Source: Flectonema sp. DT1601
Taxonomy: Eukaryota > Euglenozoa > Diplonemea > Diplonemida > Diplonemidae
Length of the DNA stretch: 64,000 bases
NCBI GenBank assembly: GCA_964019425.1
Contig: OZ025837.1
Location: forward strand, 124,001-188,000
Direction: 5' to 3'
A program made the translations under genes and the position numbers. Under the pieces are notes generated by a model. It saw only the letters and a program-made list of their open reading frames with translations. It was not told the DNA's origin and made no database searches. Positions 21,035 to 33,524 of the stretch are shown one piece after another (positions within the stretch are counted from its first letter, which is position 1; each line of letters starts with the position of its first letter).

Positions 21035-21817
21035 CTACTGAAAGGCCGCCTCCGACAGAGCACAGTTGGTGCATCCCCCGCGGCCGCACAACGGAGGAAC
21101 GCAAGGTCCCTGAAGCATCCTCGGGCACCAGTCGTCAACACACTGTCCGTAGATGATTCTGCACTGGTCGTATCCCGAGGTCTCGCACTTGTCAAGCGCG
21201 AGAGCCGAGCAGTCCACGCCGTCGCTGGCCAACGACGCGAACATCAGCCTCACGTTCGAATCCATGTCCACTCTCTCGAGGTGGTTTCGCGGAACCTGCT
21301 TCCTGAACGACATGAACTTGTGCTTGTCCTCCCCCGCGTCGCTGATGAACTTCGGGCCGCACTGCGAAGGAGTCCAACCCTCGGTCACCAGGTAGTCCCT
21401 GAAGTCCGCGTTCAGCCCGGCCTCGCATCCCGCACACTTGTAGATGTTGATGTAGATGTCGCACATCTTTATCGACGGGTGGTCCGCGCACCAGAACCTC
21501 ATGAACGAACCCGCCGCGATGTTCCATGGCGGGATGTAGGCGGCGTTCAGGATCTGGGACTCGGGGATGTGGAAGAACCTCGAACCAGCGGTTTCCGGGT
21601 CGATCCATCCAGGCATGTTGTTGGCCACCTGCCCGCCCCCGAGAGAGATCAACGTTCCGCTGCTCACCGTTGCCGCGCCGCTCGTGTCAGGCGTCCCGAA
21701 CACGCACCAACAGGTGTCCTTCGGGTACTGAGCCAGCGCCGCTTGCAGGGCAGGCGAGTCTTGAGCTTGCGCAGCTGCGACGAATGCAGAGAAGATCATG
21801 GTTGCGATGGCCTTCAT
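21035..21817 (-). CDS. Secreted cysteine-rich protein, array copy 5
   Basis: Identical product. Spacer with three hexamers, A15; unit 1946 bp. Confidence 0.9.
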   Translation of the reverse strand: MKAIATMIFSAFVAAAQAQDSPALQAALAQYPKDTCWCVFGTPDTSGAATVSSGTLISLGGGQVANNMPGWIDPETAGSRFFHIPESQILNAAYIPPWNIAAGSFMRFWCADHPSIKMCDIYINIYKCAGCEAGLNADFRDYLVTEGWTPSQCGPKFISDAGEDKHKFMSFRKQVPRNHLERVDMDSNVRLMFASLASDGVDCSALALDKCETSGYDQCRIIYGQCVDDWCPRMLQGPCVPPLCGRGGCTNCALSEAAFQ

Positions 21818-22980
21818 TATTGCTTTTTTTTTTTTTTTGTTTTTTTGTTTTTTTTGCACGAAAGGGGGCTTAGAGCAAAACCTGTTTTGAGAAGGAAGGC
21901 GTGACAAAAAAAGCAAACCACACGAGGCAAGACAACAAAGACTGCTACAGAACATCGCCCGTGCAATGCGGGAACACCGTAAACGTACGTGACCAGCAGC
22001 GTACGGCGCCCGAGAAGGGAAAGGGAAAGGGGAAAAGGAAAGGGAAAGGGAGGAAGGTGTTGTGTGTTGTGTATCTGAAAAAAAAGAGGCGAGAGGAAAC
22101 AATTTGGCAAAAGAAAACGGTCGGTCCCAGAGGCGCGGCGCGGCGGCTCTCTAGCTTGAGCAGCCAGCCGCAAAAAGGAACAATAATAAAGATAACAAAG
22201 GCCTCGGCAAGAAAACGATTTTCTGACATATTTTTTTTCTTTTTTTTTTTTTTCCATCAGAACCGGCTTCCATCCCACACACAGAGAAGACACCGCCACC
22301 GCCACCGCCACCCTTCAGTCGAAAGATAGATGCATGTCAAAACGGAGGTGAGGCGTTGCTTTTTTCCCCCTCGGTTCGCTGTTTCTTCTTTTGCTTTCCA
22401 GCCGCCGTGTGGGGGAAAAAGAAAAAAAAAGCAACTTGGAGCCTGCCGCGAACAACACAAAATAATTAAGAAAAGAGGTGAAAAGGCTTTGCGCCGCCAA
22501 GCAAAGTCGCCTTTCTAACCCGCCAACCGAAAATGCATGCAGCAAACGCTCCCCCCGCTCCCCCCCGCTCTTCTGTGGGCCACGCAGCCAACACCAGGAA
22601 GACAAGAGGACCACAAGAACCGATCGAGGGGGAAAAGAAAGAAACGCGGAGAATACCCTGGCAAGAGCTCGGTATCCACCCCCACGGAGGGCCAAAAATT
22701 GCCGACGAAGAAAAAGGACGGAATGGGTTTCAGTTCGCTTTTTCTCGGAAAGAACAAAGAAAAGAATGGCCCACGTGGTGTGGGGAAAACGAGTTGGAAC
22801 TCGGAAAACACAACAACAAGAAAGTCCTTGTTGGTGCGCACGTGACAGGCAAAAAGGAAAAAAAAAGGTTGGTGGGTGTCGCGTCCCAGCCAAAAAAAAA
22901 AAAAAAGGAAGCAGCAGAAGAAGAACAGGGGTGCCCGAATACCTGTTCTGTTGTTCGCGCCGCGCGTGTTCCCCATCATC

Positions 22981-23763
22981 CTACTGAAAGGCCGCCTCCG
23001 ACAGAGCACAGTTGGTGCATCCCCCGCGGCCGCACAACGGAGGAACGCAAGGTCCCTGAAGCATCCTCGGGCACCAGTCGTCAACACACTGTCCGTAGAT
23101 GATTCTGCACTGGTCGTATCCCGAGGTCTCGCACTTGTCAAGCGCGAGAGCCGAGCAGTCCACGCCGTCGCTGGCCAACGACGCGAACATCAGCCTCACG
23201 TTCGAATCCATGTCCACTCTCTCGAGGTGGTTTCGCGGAACCTGCTTCCTGAACGACATGAACTTGTGCTTGTCCTCCCCCGCGTCGCTGATGAACTTCG
23301 GGCCGCACTGCGAAGGAGTCCAACCCTCGGTCACCAGGTAGTCCCTGAAGTCCGCGTTCAGCCCGGCCTCGCATCCCGCACACTTGTAGATGTTGATGTA
23401 GATGTCGCACATCTTTATCGACGGGTGGTCCGCGCACCAGAACCTCATGAACGAACCCGCCGCGATGTTCCATGGCGGGATGTAGGCGGCGTTCAGGATC
23501 TGGGACTCGGGGATGTGGAAGAACCTCGAACCAGCGGTTTCCGGGTCGATCCATCCAGGCATGTTGTTGGCCACCTGCCCGCCCCCGAGAGAGATCAACG
23601 TTCCGCTGCTCACCGTTGCCGCGCCGCTCGTGTCAGGCGTCCCGAACACGCACCAACAGGTGTCCTTCGGGTACTGAGCCAGCGCCGCTTGCAGGGCAGG
23701 CGAGTCTTGAGCTTGCGCAGCTGCGACGAATGCAGAGAAGATCATGGTTGCGATGGCCTTCAT
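22981..23763 (-). CDS. Secreted cysteine-rich protein, array copy 6
   Basis: Identical product. Spacer with five hexamers and the first A14 tract; unit 1957 bp. Confidence 0.9.
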   Translation of the reverse strand: MKAIATMIFSAFVAAAQAQDSPALQAALAQYPKDTCWCVFGTPDTSGAATVSSGTLISLGGGQVANNMPGWIDPETAGSRFFHIPESQILNAAYIPPWNIAAGSFMRFWCADHPSIKMCDIYINIYKCAGCEAGLNADFRDYLVTEGWTPSQCGPKFISDAGEDKHKFMSFRKQVPRNHLERVDMDSNVRLMFASLASDGVDCSALALDKCETSGYDQCRIIYGQCVDDWCPRMLQGPCVPPLCGRGGCTNCALSEAAFQ

Positions 23764-24937
23764 TATTGCTTTTTTTTTTTTTTTGTTTTTTTGTTTTTTT
23801 TGCACGAAAGGGGGCTTAGAGCAAAACCTGTTTTGAGAAGGAAGGCGTGACAAAAAAAGCAAACCACACGAGGCAAGACAACAAAGACTGCTACAGAACA
23901 TCGCCCGTGCAATGCGGGAACACCGTAAACGTACGTGACCAGCAGCGTACGGCGCCCGAGAAGGGAAAGGGAAAGGGGAAAAGGAAAGGGAAAGGGAGGA
24001 AGGTGTTGTGTGTTGTGTATCTGAAAAAAAAGAGGCGAGAGGAAACAATTTGGCAAAAGAAAACGGTCGGTCCCAGAGGCGCGGCGCGGCGGCTCTCTAG
24101 CTTGAGCAGCCAGCCGCAAAAAGGAACAATAATAAAGATAACAAAGGCCTCGGCAAGAAAACGATTTTCTGACATATTTTTTTTCTTTTTTTTTTTTTTC
24201 CATCAGAACCGGCTTCCATCCCACACACAGAGAAGACACCGCCACCGCCACCGCCACCGCCACCGCCACCCTTCAGTCGAAAGATAGATGCATGTCAAAA
24301 CGGAGGTGAGGCGTTGCTTTTTTCCCCCTCGGTTCGCTGTTTCTTCTTTTGCTTTCCAGCCGCCGTGTGGGGGAAAAAGAAAAAAAAAGCAACTTGGAGC
24401 CTGCCGCGAACAACACAAAATAATTAAGAAAAGAGGTGAAAAGGCTTTGCGCCGCCAAGCAAAGTCGCCTTTCTAACCCGCCAACCGAAAATGCATGCAG
24501 CAAACGCTCCCCCCGCTCCCCCCCGCTCTTCTGTGGGCCACGCAGCCAACACCAGGAAGACAAGAGGACCACAAGAACCGATCGAGGGGGAAAAGAAAGA
24601 AACGCGGAGAATACCCTGGCAAGAGCTCGGTATCCACCCCCACGGAGGGCCAAAAATTGCCGACGAAGAAAAAGGACGGAATGGGTTTCAGTTCGCTTTT
24701 TCTCGGAAAGAACAAAGAAAAGAATGGCCCACGTGGTGTGGGGAAAACGAGTTGGAACTCGGAAAACACAACAACAAGAAAGTCCTTGTTGGTGCGCACG
24801 TGACAGGCAAAAAGGAAAAAAAAAGGTTGGTGGGTGTCGCGTCCCAGCCAAAAAAAAAAAAAAGGAAGCAGCAGAAGAAGAACAGGGGTGCCCGAATACC
24901 TGTTCTGTTGTTCGCGCCGCGCGTGTTCCCCATCATC

Positions 24938-25720
24938 CTACTGAAAGGCCGCCTCCGACAGAGCACAGTTGGTGCATCCCCCGCGGCCGCACAACGGAGG
25001 AACGCAAGGTCCCTGAAGCATCCTCGGGCACCAGTCGTCAACACACTGTCCGTAGATGATTCTGCACTGGTCGTATCCCGAGGTCTCGCACTTGTCAAGC
25101 GCGAGAGCCGAGCAGTCCACGCCGTCGCTGGCCAACGACGCGAACATCAGCCTCACGTTCGAATCCATGTCCACTCTCTCGAGGTGGTTTCGCGGAACCT
25201 GCTTCCTGAACGACATGAACTTGTGCTTGTCCTCCCCCGCGTCGCTGATGAACTTCGGGCCGCACTGCGAAGGAGTCCAACCCTCGGTCACCAGGTAGTC
25301 CCTGAAGTCCGCGTTCAGCCCGGCCTCGCATCCCGCACACTTGTAGATGTTGATGTAGATGTCGCACATCTTTATCGACGGGTGGTCCGCGCACCAGAAC
25401 CTCATGAACGAACCCGCCGCGATGTTCCATGGCGGGATGTAGGCGGCGTTCAGGATCTGGGACTCGGGGATGTGGAAGAACCTCGAACCAGCGGTTTCCG
25501 GGTCGATCCATCCAGGCATGTTGTTGGCCACCTGCCCGCCCCCGAGAGAGATCAACGTTCCGCTGCTCACCGTTGCCGCGCCGCTCGTGTCAGGCGTCCC
25601 GAACACGCACCAACAGGTGTCCTTCGGGTACTGAGCCAGCGCCGCTTGCAGGGCAGGCGAGTCTTGAGCTTGCGCAGCTGCGACGAATGCAGAGAAGATC
25701 ATGGTTGCGATGGCCTTCAT
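24938..25720 (-). CDS. Secreted cysteine-rich protein, array copy 7
   Basis: Identical product. Same spacer type as copy 6 (five hexamers, A14; 1957 bp), suggesting the two arose together. Confidence 0.9.
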   Translation of the reverse strand: MKAIATMIFSAFVAAAQAQDSPALQAALAQYPKDTCWCVFGTPDTSGAATVSSGTLISLGGGQVANNMPGWIDPETAGSRFFHIPESQILNAAYIPPWNIAAGSFMRFWCADHPSIKMCDIYINIYKCAGCEAGLNADFRDYLVTEGWTPSQCGPKFISDAGEDKHKFMSFRKQVPRNHLERVDMDSNVRLMFASLASDGVDCSALALDKCETSGYDQCRIIYGQCVDDWCPRMLQGPCVPPLCGRGGCTNCALSEAAFQ

Positions 25721-26894
25721 TATTGCTTTTTTTTTTTTTTTGTTTTTTTGTTTTTTTTGCACGAAAGGGGGCTTAGAGCAAAACCTGTTTTGAGAAGGAA
25801 GGCGTGACAAAAAAAGCAAACCACACGAGGCAAGACAACAAAGACTGCTACAGAACATCGCCCGTGCAATGCGGGAACACCGTAAACGTACGTGACCAGC
25901 AGCGTACGGCGCCCGAGAAGGGAAAGGGAAAGGGGAAAAGGAAAGGGAAAGGGAGGAAGGTGTTGTGTGTTGTGTATCTGAAAAAAAAGAGGCGAGAGGA
26001 AACAATTTGGCAAAAGAAAACGGTCGGTCCCAGAGGCGCGGCGCGGCGGCTCTCTAGCTTGAGCAGCCAGCCGCAAAAAGGAACAATAATAAAGATAACA
26101 AAGGCCTCGGCAAGAAAACGATTTTCTGACATATTTTTTTTCTTTTTTTTTTTTTTCCATCAGAACCGGCTTCCATCCCACACACAGAGAAGACACCGCC
26201 ACCGCCACCGCCACCGCCACCGCCACCCTTCAGTCGAAAGATAGATGCATGTCAAAACGGAGGTGAGGCGTTGCTTTTTTCCCCCTCGGTTCGCTGTTTC
26301 TTCTTTTGCTTTCCAGCCGCCGTGTGGGGGAAAAAGAAAAAAAAAGCAACTTGGAGCCTGCCGCGAACAACACAAAATAATTAAGAAAAGAGGTGAAAAG
26401 GCTTTGCGCCGCCAAGCAAAGTCGCCTTTCTAACCCGCCAACCGAAAATGCATGCAGCAAACGCTCCCCCCGCTCCCCCCCGCTCTTCTGTGGGCCACGC
26501 AGCCAACACCAGGAAGACAAGAGGACCACAAGAACCGATCGAGGGGGAAAAGAAAGAAACGCGGAGAATACCCTGGCAAGAGCTCGGTATCCACCCCCAC
26601 GGAGGGCCAAAAATTGCCGACGAAGAAAAAGGACGGAATGGGTTTCAGTTCGCTTTTTCTCGGAAAGAACAAAGAAAAGAATGGCCCACGTGGTGTGGGG
26701 AAAACGAGTTGGAACTCGGAAAACACAACAACAAGAAAGTCCTTGTTGGTGCGCACGTGACAGGCAAAAAGGAAAAAAAAAGGTTGGTGGGTGTCGCGTC
26801 CCAGCCAAAAAAAAAAAAAAGGAAGCAGCAGAAGAAGAACAGGGGTGCCCGAATACCTGTTCTGTTGTTCGCGCCGCGCGTGTTCCCCATCATC

Positions 26895-27677
26895 CTACTG
26901 AAAGGCCGCCTCCGACAGAGCACAGTTGGTGCATCCCCCGCGGCCGCACAACGGAGGAACGCAAGGTCCCTGAAGCATCCTCGGGCACCAGTCGTCAACA
27001 CACTGTCCGTAGATGATTCTGCACTGGTCGTATCCCGAGGTCTCGCACTTGTCAAGCGCGAGAGCCGAGCAGTCCACGCCGTCGCTGGCCAACGACGCGA
27101 ACATCAGCCTCACGTTCGAATCCATGTCCACTCTCTCGAGGTGGTTTCGCGGAACCTGCTTCCTGAACGACATGAACTTGTGCTTGTCCTCCCCCGCGTC
27201 GCTGATGAACTTCGGGCCGCACTGCGAAGGAGTCCAACCCTCGGTCACCAGGTAGTCCCTGAAGTCCGCGTTCAGCCCGGCCTCGCATCCCGCACACTTG
27301 TAGATGTTGATGTAGATGTCGCACATCTTTATCGACGGGTGGTCCGCGCACCAGAACCTCATGAACGAACCCGCCGCGATGTTCCATGGCGGGATGTAGG
27401 CGGCGTTCAGGATCTGGGACTCGGGGATGTGGAAGAACCTCGAACCAGCGGTTTCCGGGTCGATCCATCCAGGCATGTTGTTGGCCACCTGCCCGCCCCC
27501 GAGAGAGATCAACGTTCCGCTGCTCACCGTTGCCGCGCCGCTCGTGTCAGGCGTCCCGAACACGCACCAACAGGTGTCCTTCGGGTACTGAGCCAGCGCC
27601 GCTTGCAGGGCAGGCGAGTCTTGAGCTTGCGCAGCTGCGACGAATGCAGAGAAGATCATGGTTGCGATGGCCTTCAT
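26895..27677 (-). CDS. Secreted cysteine-rich protein, array copy 8
   Basis: Identical product. Four hexamers, A14; unit 1951 bp. Confidence 0.9.
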   Translation of the reverse strand: MKAIATMIFSAFVAAAQAQDSPALQAALAQYPKDTCWCVFGTPDTSGAATVSSGTLISLGGGQVANNMPGWIDPETAGSRFFHIPESQILNAAYIPPWNIAAGSFMRFWCADHPSIKMCDIYINIYKCAGCEAGLNADFRDYLVTEGWTPSQCGPKFISDAGEDKHKFMSFRKQVPRNHLERVDMDSNVRLMFASLASDGVDCSALALDKCETSGYDQCRIIYGQCVDDWCPRMLQGPCVPPLCGRGGCTNCALSEAAFQ

Positions 27678-28845
27678 TATTGCTTTTTTTTTTTTTTTGT
27701 TTTTTTGTTTTTTTTGCACGAAAGGGGGCTTAGAGCAAAACCTGTTTTGAGAAGGAAGGCGTGACAAAAAAAGCAAACCACACGAGGCAAGACAACAAAG
27801 ACTGCTACAGAACATCGCCCGTGCAATGCGGGAACACCGTAAACGTACGTGACCAGCAGCGTACGGCGCCCGAGAAGGGAAAGGGAAAGGGGAAAAGGAA
27901 AGGGAAAGGGAGGAAGGTGTTGTGTGTTGTGTATCTGAAAAAAAAGAGGCGAGAGGAAACAATTTGGCAAAAGAAAACGGTCGGTCCCAGAGGCGCGGCG
28001 CGGCGGCTCTCTAGCTTGAGCAGCCAGCCGCAAAAAGGAACAATAATAAAGATAACAAAGGCCTCGGCAAGAAAACGATTTTCTGACATATTTTTTTTCT
28101 TTTTTTTTTTTTTCCATCAGAACCGGCTTCCATCCCACACACAGAGAAGACACCGCCACCGCCACCGCCACCGCCACCCTTCAGTCGAAAGATAGATGCA
28201 TGTCAAAACGGAGGTGAGGCGTTGCTTTTTTCCCCCTCGGTTCGCTGTTTCTTCTTTTGCTTTCCAGCCGCCGTGTGGGGGAAAAAGAAAAAAAAAGCAA
28301 CTTGGAGCCTGCCGCGAACAACACAAAATAATTAAGAAAAGAGGTGAAAAGGCTTTGCGCCGCCAAGCAAAGTCGCCTTTCTAACCCGCCAACCGAAAAT
28401 GCATGCAGCAAACGCTCCCCCCGCTCCCCCCCGCTCTTCTGTGGGCCACGCAGCCAACACCAGGAAGACAAGAGGACCACAAGAACCGATCGAGGGGGAA
28501 AAGAAAGAAACGCGGAGAATACCCTGGCAAGAGCTCGGTATCCACCCCCACGGAGGGCCAAAAATTGCCGACGAAGAAAAAGGACGGAATGGGTTTCAGT
28601 TCGCTTTTTCTCGGAAAGAACAAAGAAAAGAATGGCCCACGTGGTGTGGGGAAAACGAGTTGGAACTCGGAAAACACAACAACAAGAAAGTCCTTGTTGG
28701 TGCGCACGTGACAGGCAAAAAGGAAAAAAAAAGGTTGGTGGGTGTCGCGTCCCAGCCAAAAAAAAAAAAAAGGAAGCAGCAGAAGAAGAACAGGGGTGCC
28801 CGAATACCTGTTCTGTTGTTCGCGCCGCGCGTGTTCCCCATCATC

Positions 28846-29628
28846 CTACTGAAAGGCCGCCTCCGACAGAGCACAGTTGGTGCATCCCCCGCGGCCGCAC
28901 AACGGAGGAACGCAAGGTCCCTGAAGCATCCTCGGGCACCAGTCGTCAACACACTGTCCGTAGATGATTCTGCACTGGTCGTATCCCGAGGTCTCGCACT
29001 TGTCAAGCGCGAGAGCCGAGCAGTCCACGCCGTCGCTGGCCAACGACGCGAACATCAGCCTCACGTTCGAATCCATGTCCACTCTCTCGAGGTGGTTTCG
29101 CGGAACCTGCTTCCTGAACGACATGAACTTGTGCTTGTCCTCCCCCGCGTCGCTGATGAACTTCGGGCCGCACTGCGAAGGAGTCCAACCCTCGGTCACC
29201 AGGTAGTCCCTGAAGTCCGCGTTCAGCCCGGCCTCGCATCCCGCACACTTGTAGATGTTGATGTAGATGTCGCACATCTTTATCGACGGGTGGTCCGCGC
29301 ACCAGAACCTCATGAACGAACCCGCCGCGATGTTCCATGGCGGGATGTAGGCGGCGTTCAGGATCTGGGACTCGGGGATGTGGAAGAACCTCGAACCAGC
29401 GGTTTCCGGGTCGATCCATCCAGGCATGTTGTTGGCCACCTGCCCGCCCCCGAGAGAGATCAACGTTCCGCTGCTCACCGTTGCCGCGCCGCTCGTGTCA
29501 GGCGTCCCGAACACGCACCAACAGGTGTCCTTCGGGTACTGAGCCAGCGCCGCTTGCAGGGCAGGCGAGTCTTGAGCTTGCGCAGCTGCGACGAATGCAG
29601 AGAAGATCATGGTTGCGATGGCCTTCAT
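28846..29628 (-). CDS. Secreted cysteine-rich protein, array copy 9
   Basis: Identical product. Four hexamers, A14; unit 1951 bp. Confidence 0.9.
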   Translation of the reverse strand: MKAIATMIFSAFVAAAQAQDSPALQAALAQYPKDTCWCVFGTPDTSGAATVSSGTLISLGGGQVANNMPGWIDPETAGSRFFHIPESQILNAAYIPPWNIAAGSFMRFWCADHPSIKMCDIYINIYKCAGCEAGLNADFRDYLVTEGWTPSQCGPKFISDAGEDKHKFMSFRKQVPRNHLERVDMDSNVRLMFASLASDGVDCSALALDKCETSGYDQCRIIYGQCVDDWCPRMLQGPCVPPLCGRGGCTNCALSEAAFQ

Positions 29629-30796
29629 TATTGCTTTTTTTTTTTTTTTGTTTTTTTGTTTTTTTTGCACGAAAGGGGGCTTAGAGCAAAACCTGTTTTG
29701 AGAAGGAAGGCGTGACAAAAAAAGCAAACCACACGAGGCAAGACAACAAAGACTGCTACAGAACATCGCCCGTGCAATGCGGGAACACCGTAAACGTACG
29801 TGACCAGCAGCGTACGGCGCCCGAGAAGGGAAAGGGAAAGGGGAAAAGGAAAGGGAAAGGGAGGAAGGTGTTGTGTGTTGTGTATCTGAAAAAAAAGAGG
29901 CGAGAGGAAACAATTTGGCAAAAGAAAACGGTCGGTCCCAGAGGCGCGGCGCGGCGGCTCTCTAGCTTGAGCAGCCAGCCGCAAAAAGGAACAATAATAA
30001 AGATAACAAAGGCCTCGGCAAGAAAACGATTTTCTGACATATTTTTTTTCTTTTTTTTTTTTTTCCATCAGAACCGGCTTCCATCCCACACACAGAGAAG
30101 ACACCGCCACCGCCACCGCCACCGCCACCCTTCAGTCGAAAGATAGATGCATGTCAAAACGGAGGTGAGGCGTTGCTTTTTTCCCCCTCGGTTCGCTGTT
30201 TCTTCTTTTGCTTTCCAGCCGCCGTGTGGGGGAAAAAGAAAAAAAAAGCAACTTGGAGCCTGCCGCGAACAACACAAAATAATTAAGAAAAGAGGTGAAA
30301 AGGCTTTGCGCCGCCAAGCAAAGTCGCCTTTCTAACCCGCCAACCGAAAATGCATGCAGCAAACGCTCCCCCCGCTCCCCCCCGCTCTTCTGTGGGCCAC
30401 GCAGCCAACACCAGGAAGACAAGAGGACCACAAGAACCGATCGAGGGGGAAAAGAAAGAAACGCGGAGAATACCCTGGCAAGAGCTCGGTATCCACCCCC
30501 ACGGAGGGCCAAAAATTGCCGACGAAGAAAAAGGACGGAATGGGTTTCAGTTCGCTTTTTCTCGGAAAGAACAAAGAAAAGAATGGCCCACGTGGTGTGG
30601 GGAAAACGAGTTGGAACTCGGAAAACACAACAACAAGAAAGTCCTTGTTGGTGCGCACGTGACAGGCAAAAAGGAAAAAAAAAGGTTGGTGGGTGTCGCG
30701 TCCCAGCCAAAAAAAAAAAAAAGGAAGCAGCAGAAGAAGAACAGGGGTGCCCGAATACCTGTTCTGTTGTTCGCGCCGCGCGTGTTCCCCATCATC

Positions 30797-31579
30797 CTAC
30801 TGAAAGGCCGCCTCCGACAGAGCACAGTTGGTGCATCCCCCGCGGCCGCACAACGGAGGAACGCAAGGTCCCTGAAGCATCCTCGGGCACCAGTCGTCAA
30901 CACACTGTCCGTAGATGATTCTGCACTGGTCGTATCCCGAGGTCTCGCACTTGTCAAGCGCGAGAGCCGAGCAGTCCACGCCGTCGCTGGCCAACGACGC
31001 GAACATCAGCCTCACGTTCGAATCCATGTCCACTCTCTCGAGGTGGTTTCGCGGAACCTGCTTCCTGAACGACATGAACTTGTGCTTGTCCTCCCCCGCG
31101 TCGCTGATGAACTTCGGGCCGCACTGCGAAGGAGTCCAACCCTCGGTCACCAGGTAGTCCCTGAAGTCCGCGTTCAGCCCGGCCTCGCATCCCGCACACT
31201 TGTAGATGTTGATGTAGATGTCGCACATCTTTATCGACGGGTGGTCCGCGCACCAGAACCTCATGAACGAACCCGCCGCGATGTTCCATGGCGGGATGTA
31301 GGCGGCGTTCAGGATCTGGGACTCGGGGATGTGGAAGAACCTCGAACCAGCGGTTTCCGGGTCGATCCATCCAGGCATGTTGTTGGCCACCTGCCCGCCC
31401 CCGAGAGAGATCAACGTTCCGCTGCTCACCGTTGCCGCGCCGCTCGTGTCAGGCGTCCCGAACACGCACCAACAGGTGTCCTTCGGGTACTGAGCCAGCG
31501 CCGCTTGCAGGGCAGGCGAGTCTTGAGCTTGCGCAGCTGCGACGAATGCAGAGAAGATCATGGTTGCGATGGCCTTCAT
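30797..31579 (-). CDS. Secreted cysteine-rich protein, array copy 10
   Basis: Identical product. Three hexamers, A14; its spacer carries C instead of T at 32312, a variant shared only with the spacers of copies 13 and 26. Confidence 0.9.
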   Translation of the reverse strand: MKAIATMIFSAFVAAAQAQDSPALQAALAQYPKDTCWCVFGTPDTSGAATVSSGTLISLGGGQVANNMPGWIDPETAGSRFFHIPESQILNAAYIPPWNIAAGSFMRFWCADHPSIKMCDIYINIYKCAGCEAGLNADFRDYLVTEGWTPSQCGPKFISDAGEDKHKFMSFRKQVPRNHLERVDMDSNVRLMFASLASDGVDCSALALDKCETSGYDQCRIIYGQCVDDWCPRMLQGPCVPPLCGRGGCTNCALSEAAFQ

Positions 31580-32741
31580 TATTGCTTTTTTTTTTTTTTT
31601 GTTTTTTTGTTTTTTTTGCACGAAAGGGGGCTTAGAGCAAAACCTGTTTTGAGAAGGAAGGCGTGACAAAAAAAGCAAACCACACGAGGCAAGACAACAA
31701 AGACTGCTACAGAACATCGCCCGTGCAATGCGGGAACACCGTAAACGTACGTGACCAGCAGCGTACGGCGCCCGAGAAGGGAAAGGGAAAGGGGAAAAGG
31801 AAAGGGAAAGGGAGGAAGGTGTTGTGTGTTGTGTATCTGAAAAAAAAGAGGCGAGAGGAAACAATTTGGCAAAAGAAAACGGTCGGTCCCAGAGGCGCGG
31901 CGCGGCGGCTCTCTAGCTTGAGCAGCCAGCCGCAAAAAGGAACAATAATAAAGATAACAAAGGCCTCGGCAAGAAAACGATTTTCTGACATATTTTTTTT
32001 CTTTTTTTTTTTTTTCCATCAGAACCGGCTTCCATCCCACACACAGAGAAGACACCGCCACCGCCACCGCCACCCTTCAGTCGAAAGATAGATGCATGTC
32101 AAAACGGAGGTGAGGCGTTGCTTTTTTCCCCCTCGGTTCGCTGTTTCTTCTTTTGCTTTCCAGCCGCCGTGTGGGGGAAAAAGAAAAAAAAAGCAACTTG
32201 GAGCCTGCCGCGAACAACACAAAATAATTAAGAAAAGAGGTGAAAAGGCTTTGCGCCGCCAAGCAAAGTCGCCTTTCTAACCCGCCAACCGAAAATGCAT
32301 GCAGCAAACGCCCCCCCCGCTCCCCCCCGCTCTTCTGTGGGCCACGCAGCCAACACCAGGAAGACAAGAGGACCACAAGAACCGATCGAGGGGGAAAAGA
32401 AAGAAACGCGGAGAATACCCTGGCAAGAGCTCGGTATCCACCCCCACGGAGGGCCAAAAATTGCCGACGAAGAAAAAGGACGGAATGGGTTTCAGTTCGC
32501 TTTTTCTCGGAAAGAACAAAGAAAAGAATGGCCCACGTGGTGTGGGGAAAACGAGTTGGAACTCGGAAAACACAACAACAAGAAAGTCCTTGTTGGTGCG
32601 CACGTGACAGGCAAAAAGGAAAAAAAAAGGTTGGTGGGTGTCGCGTCCCAGCCAAAAAAAAAAAAAAGGAAGCAGCAGAAGAAGAACAGGGGTGCCCGAA
32701 TACCTGTTCTGTTGTTCGCGCCGCGCGTGTTCCCCATCATC

Positions 32742-33524
32742 CTACTGAAAGGCCGCCTCCGACAGAGCACAGTTGGTGCATCCCCCGCGGCCGCACAACG
32801 GAGGAACGCAAGGTCCCTGAAGCATCCTCGGGCACCAGTCGTCAACACACTGTCCGTAGATGATTCTGCACTGGTCGTATCCCGAGGTCTCGCACTTGTC
32901 AAGCGCGAGAGCCGAGCAGTCCACGCCGTCGCTGGCCAACGACGCGAACATCAGCCTCACGTTCGAATCCATGTCCACTCTCTCGAGGTGGTTTCGCGGA
33001 ACCTGCTTCCTGAACGACATGAACTTGTGCTTGTCCTCCCCCGCGTCGCTGATGAACTTCGGGCCGCACTGCGAAGGAGTCCAACCCTCGGTCACCAGGT
33101 AGTCCCTGAAGTCCGCGTTCAGCCCGGCCTCGCATCCCGCACACTTGTAGATGTTGATGTAGATGTCGCACATCTTTATCGACGGGTGGTCCGCGCACCA
33201 GAACCTCATGAACGAACCCGCCGCGATGTTCCATGGCGGGATGTAGGCGGCGTTCAGGATCTGGGACTCGGGGATGTGGAAGAACCTCGAACCAGCGGTT
33301 TCCGGGTCGATCCATCCAGGCATGTTGTTGGCCACCTGCCCGCCCCCGAGAGAGATCAACGTTCCGCTGCTCACCGTTGCCGCGCCGCTCGTGTCAGGCG
33401 TCCCGAACACGCACCAACAGGTGTCCTTCGGGTACTGAGCCAGCGCCGCTTGCAGGGCAGGCGAGTCTTGAGCTTGCGCAGCTGCGACGAATGCAGAGAA
33501 GATCATGGTTGCGATGGCCTTCAT
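32742..33524 (-). CDS. Secreted cysteine-rich protein, array copy 11
   Basis: Identical product. Three hexamers, with A15 reappearing after five A14 spacers; unit 1946 bp. Confidence 0.9.
   Translation of the reverse strand: MKAIATMIFSAFVAAAQAQDSPALQAALAQYPKDTCWCVFGTPDTSGAATVSSGTLISLGGGQVANNMPGWIDPETAGSRFFHIPESQILNAAYIPPWNIAAGSFMRFWCADHPSIKMCDIYINIYKCAGCEAGLNADFRDYLVTEGWTPSQCGPKFISDAGEDKHKFMSFRKQVPRNHLERVDMDSNVRLMFASLASDGVDCSALALDKCETSGYDQCRIIYGQCVDDWCPRMLQGPCVPPLCGRGGCTNCALSEAAFQ

Noticed and set aside
24491-25807. Long plus-strand open frames (324 or 438 codons) across each array unit
   Set aside because: They are antisense to the signal-peptide gene, switch between 324 and 438 codons with one base of the A14/A15 tract, and read as Arg/Val/Pro-rich shadow sequence of a GC-rich gene.
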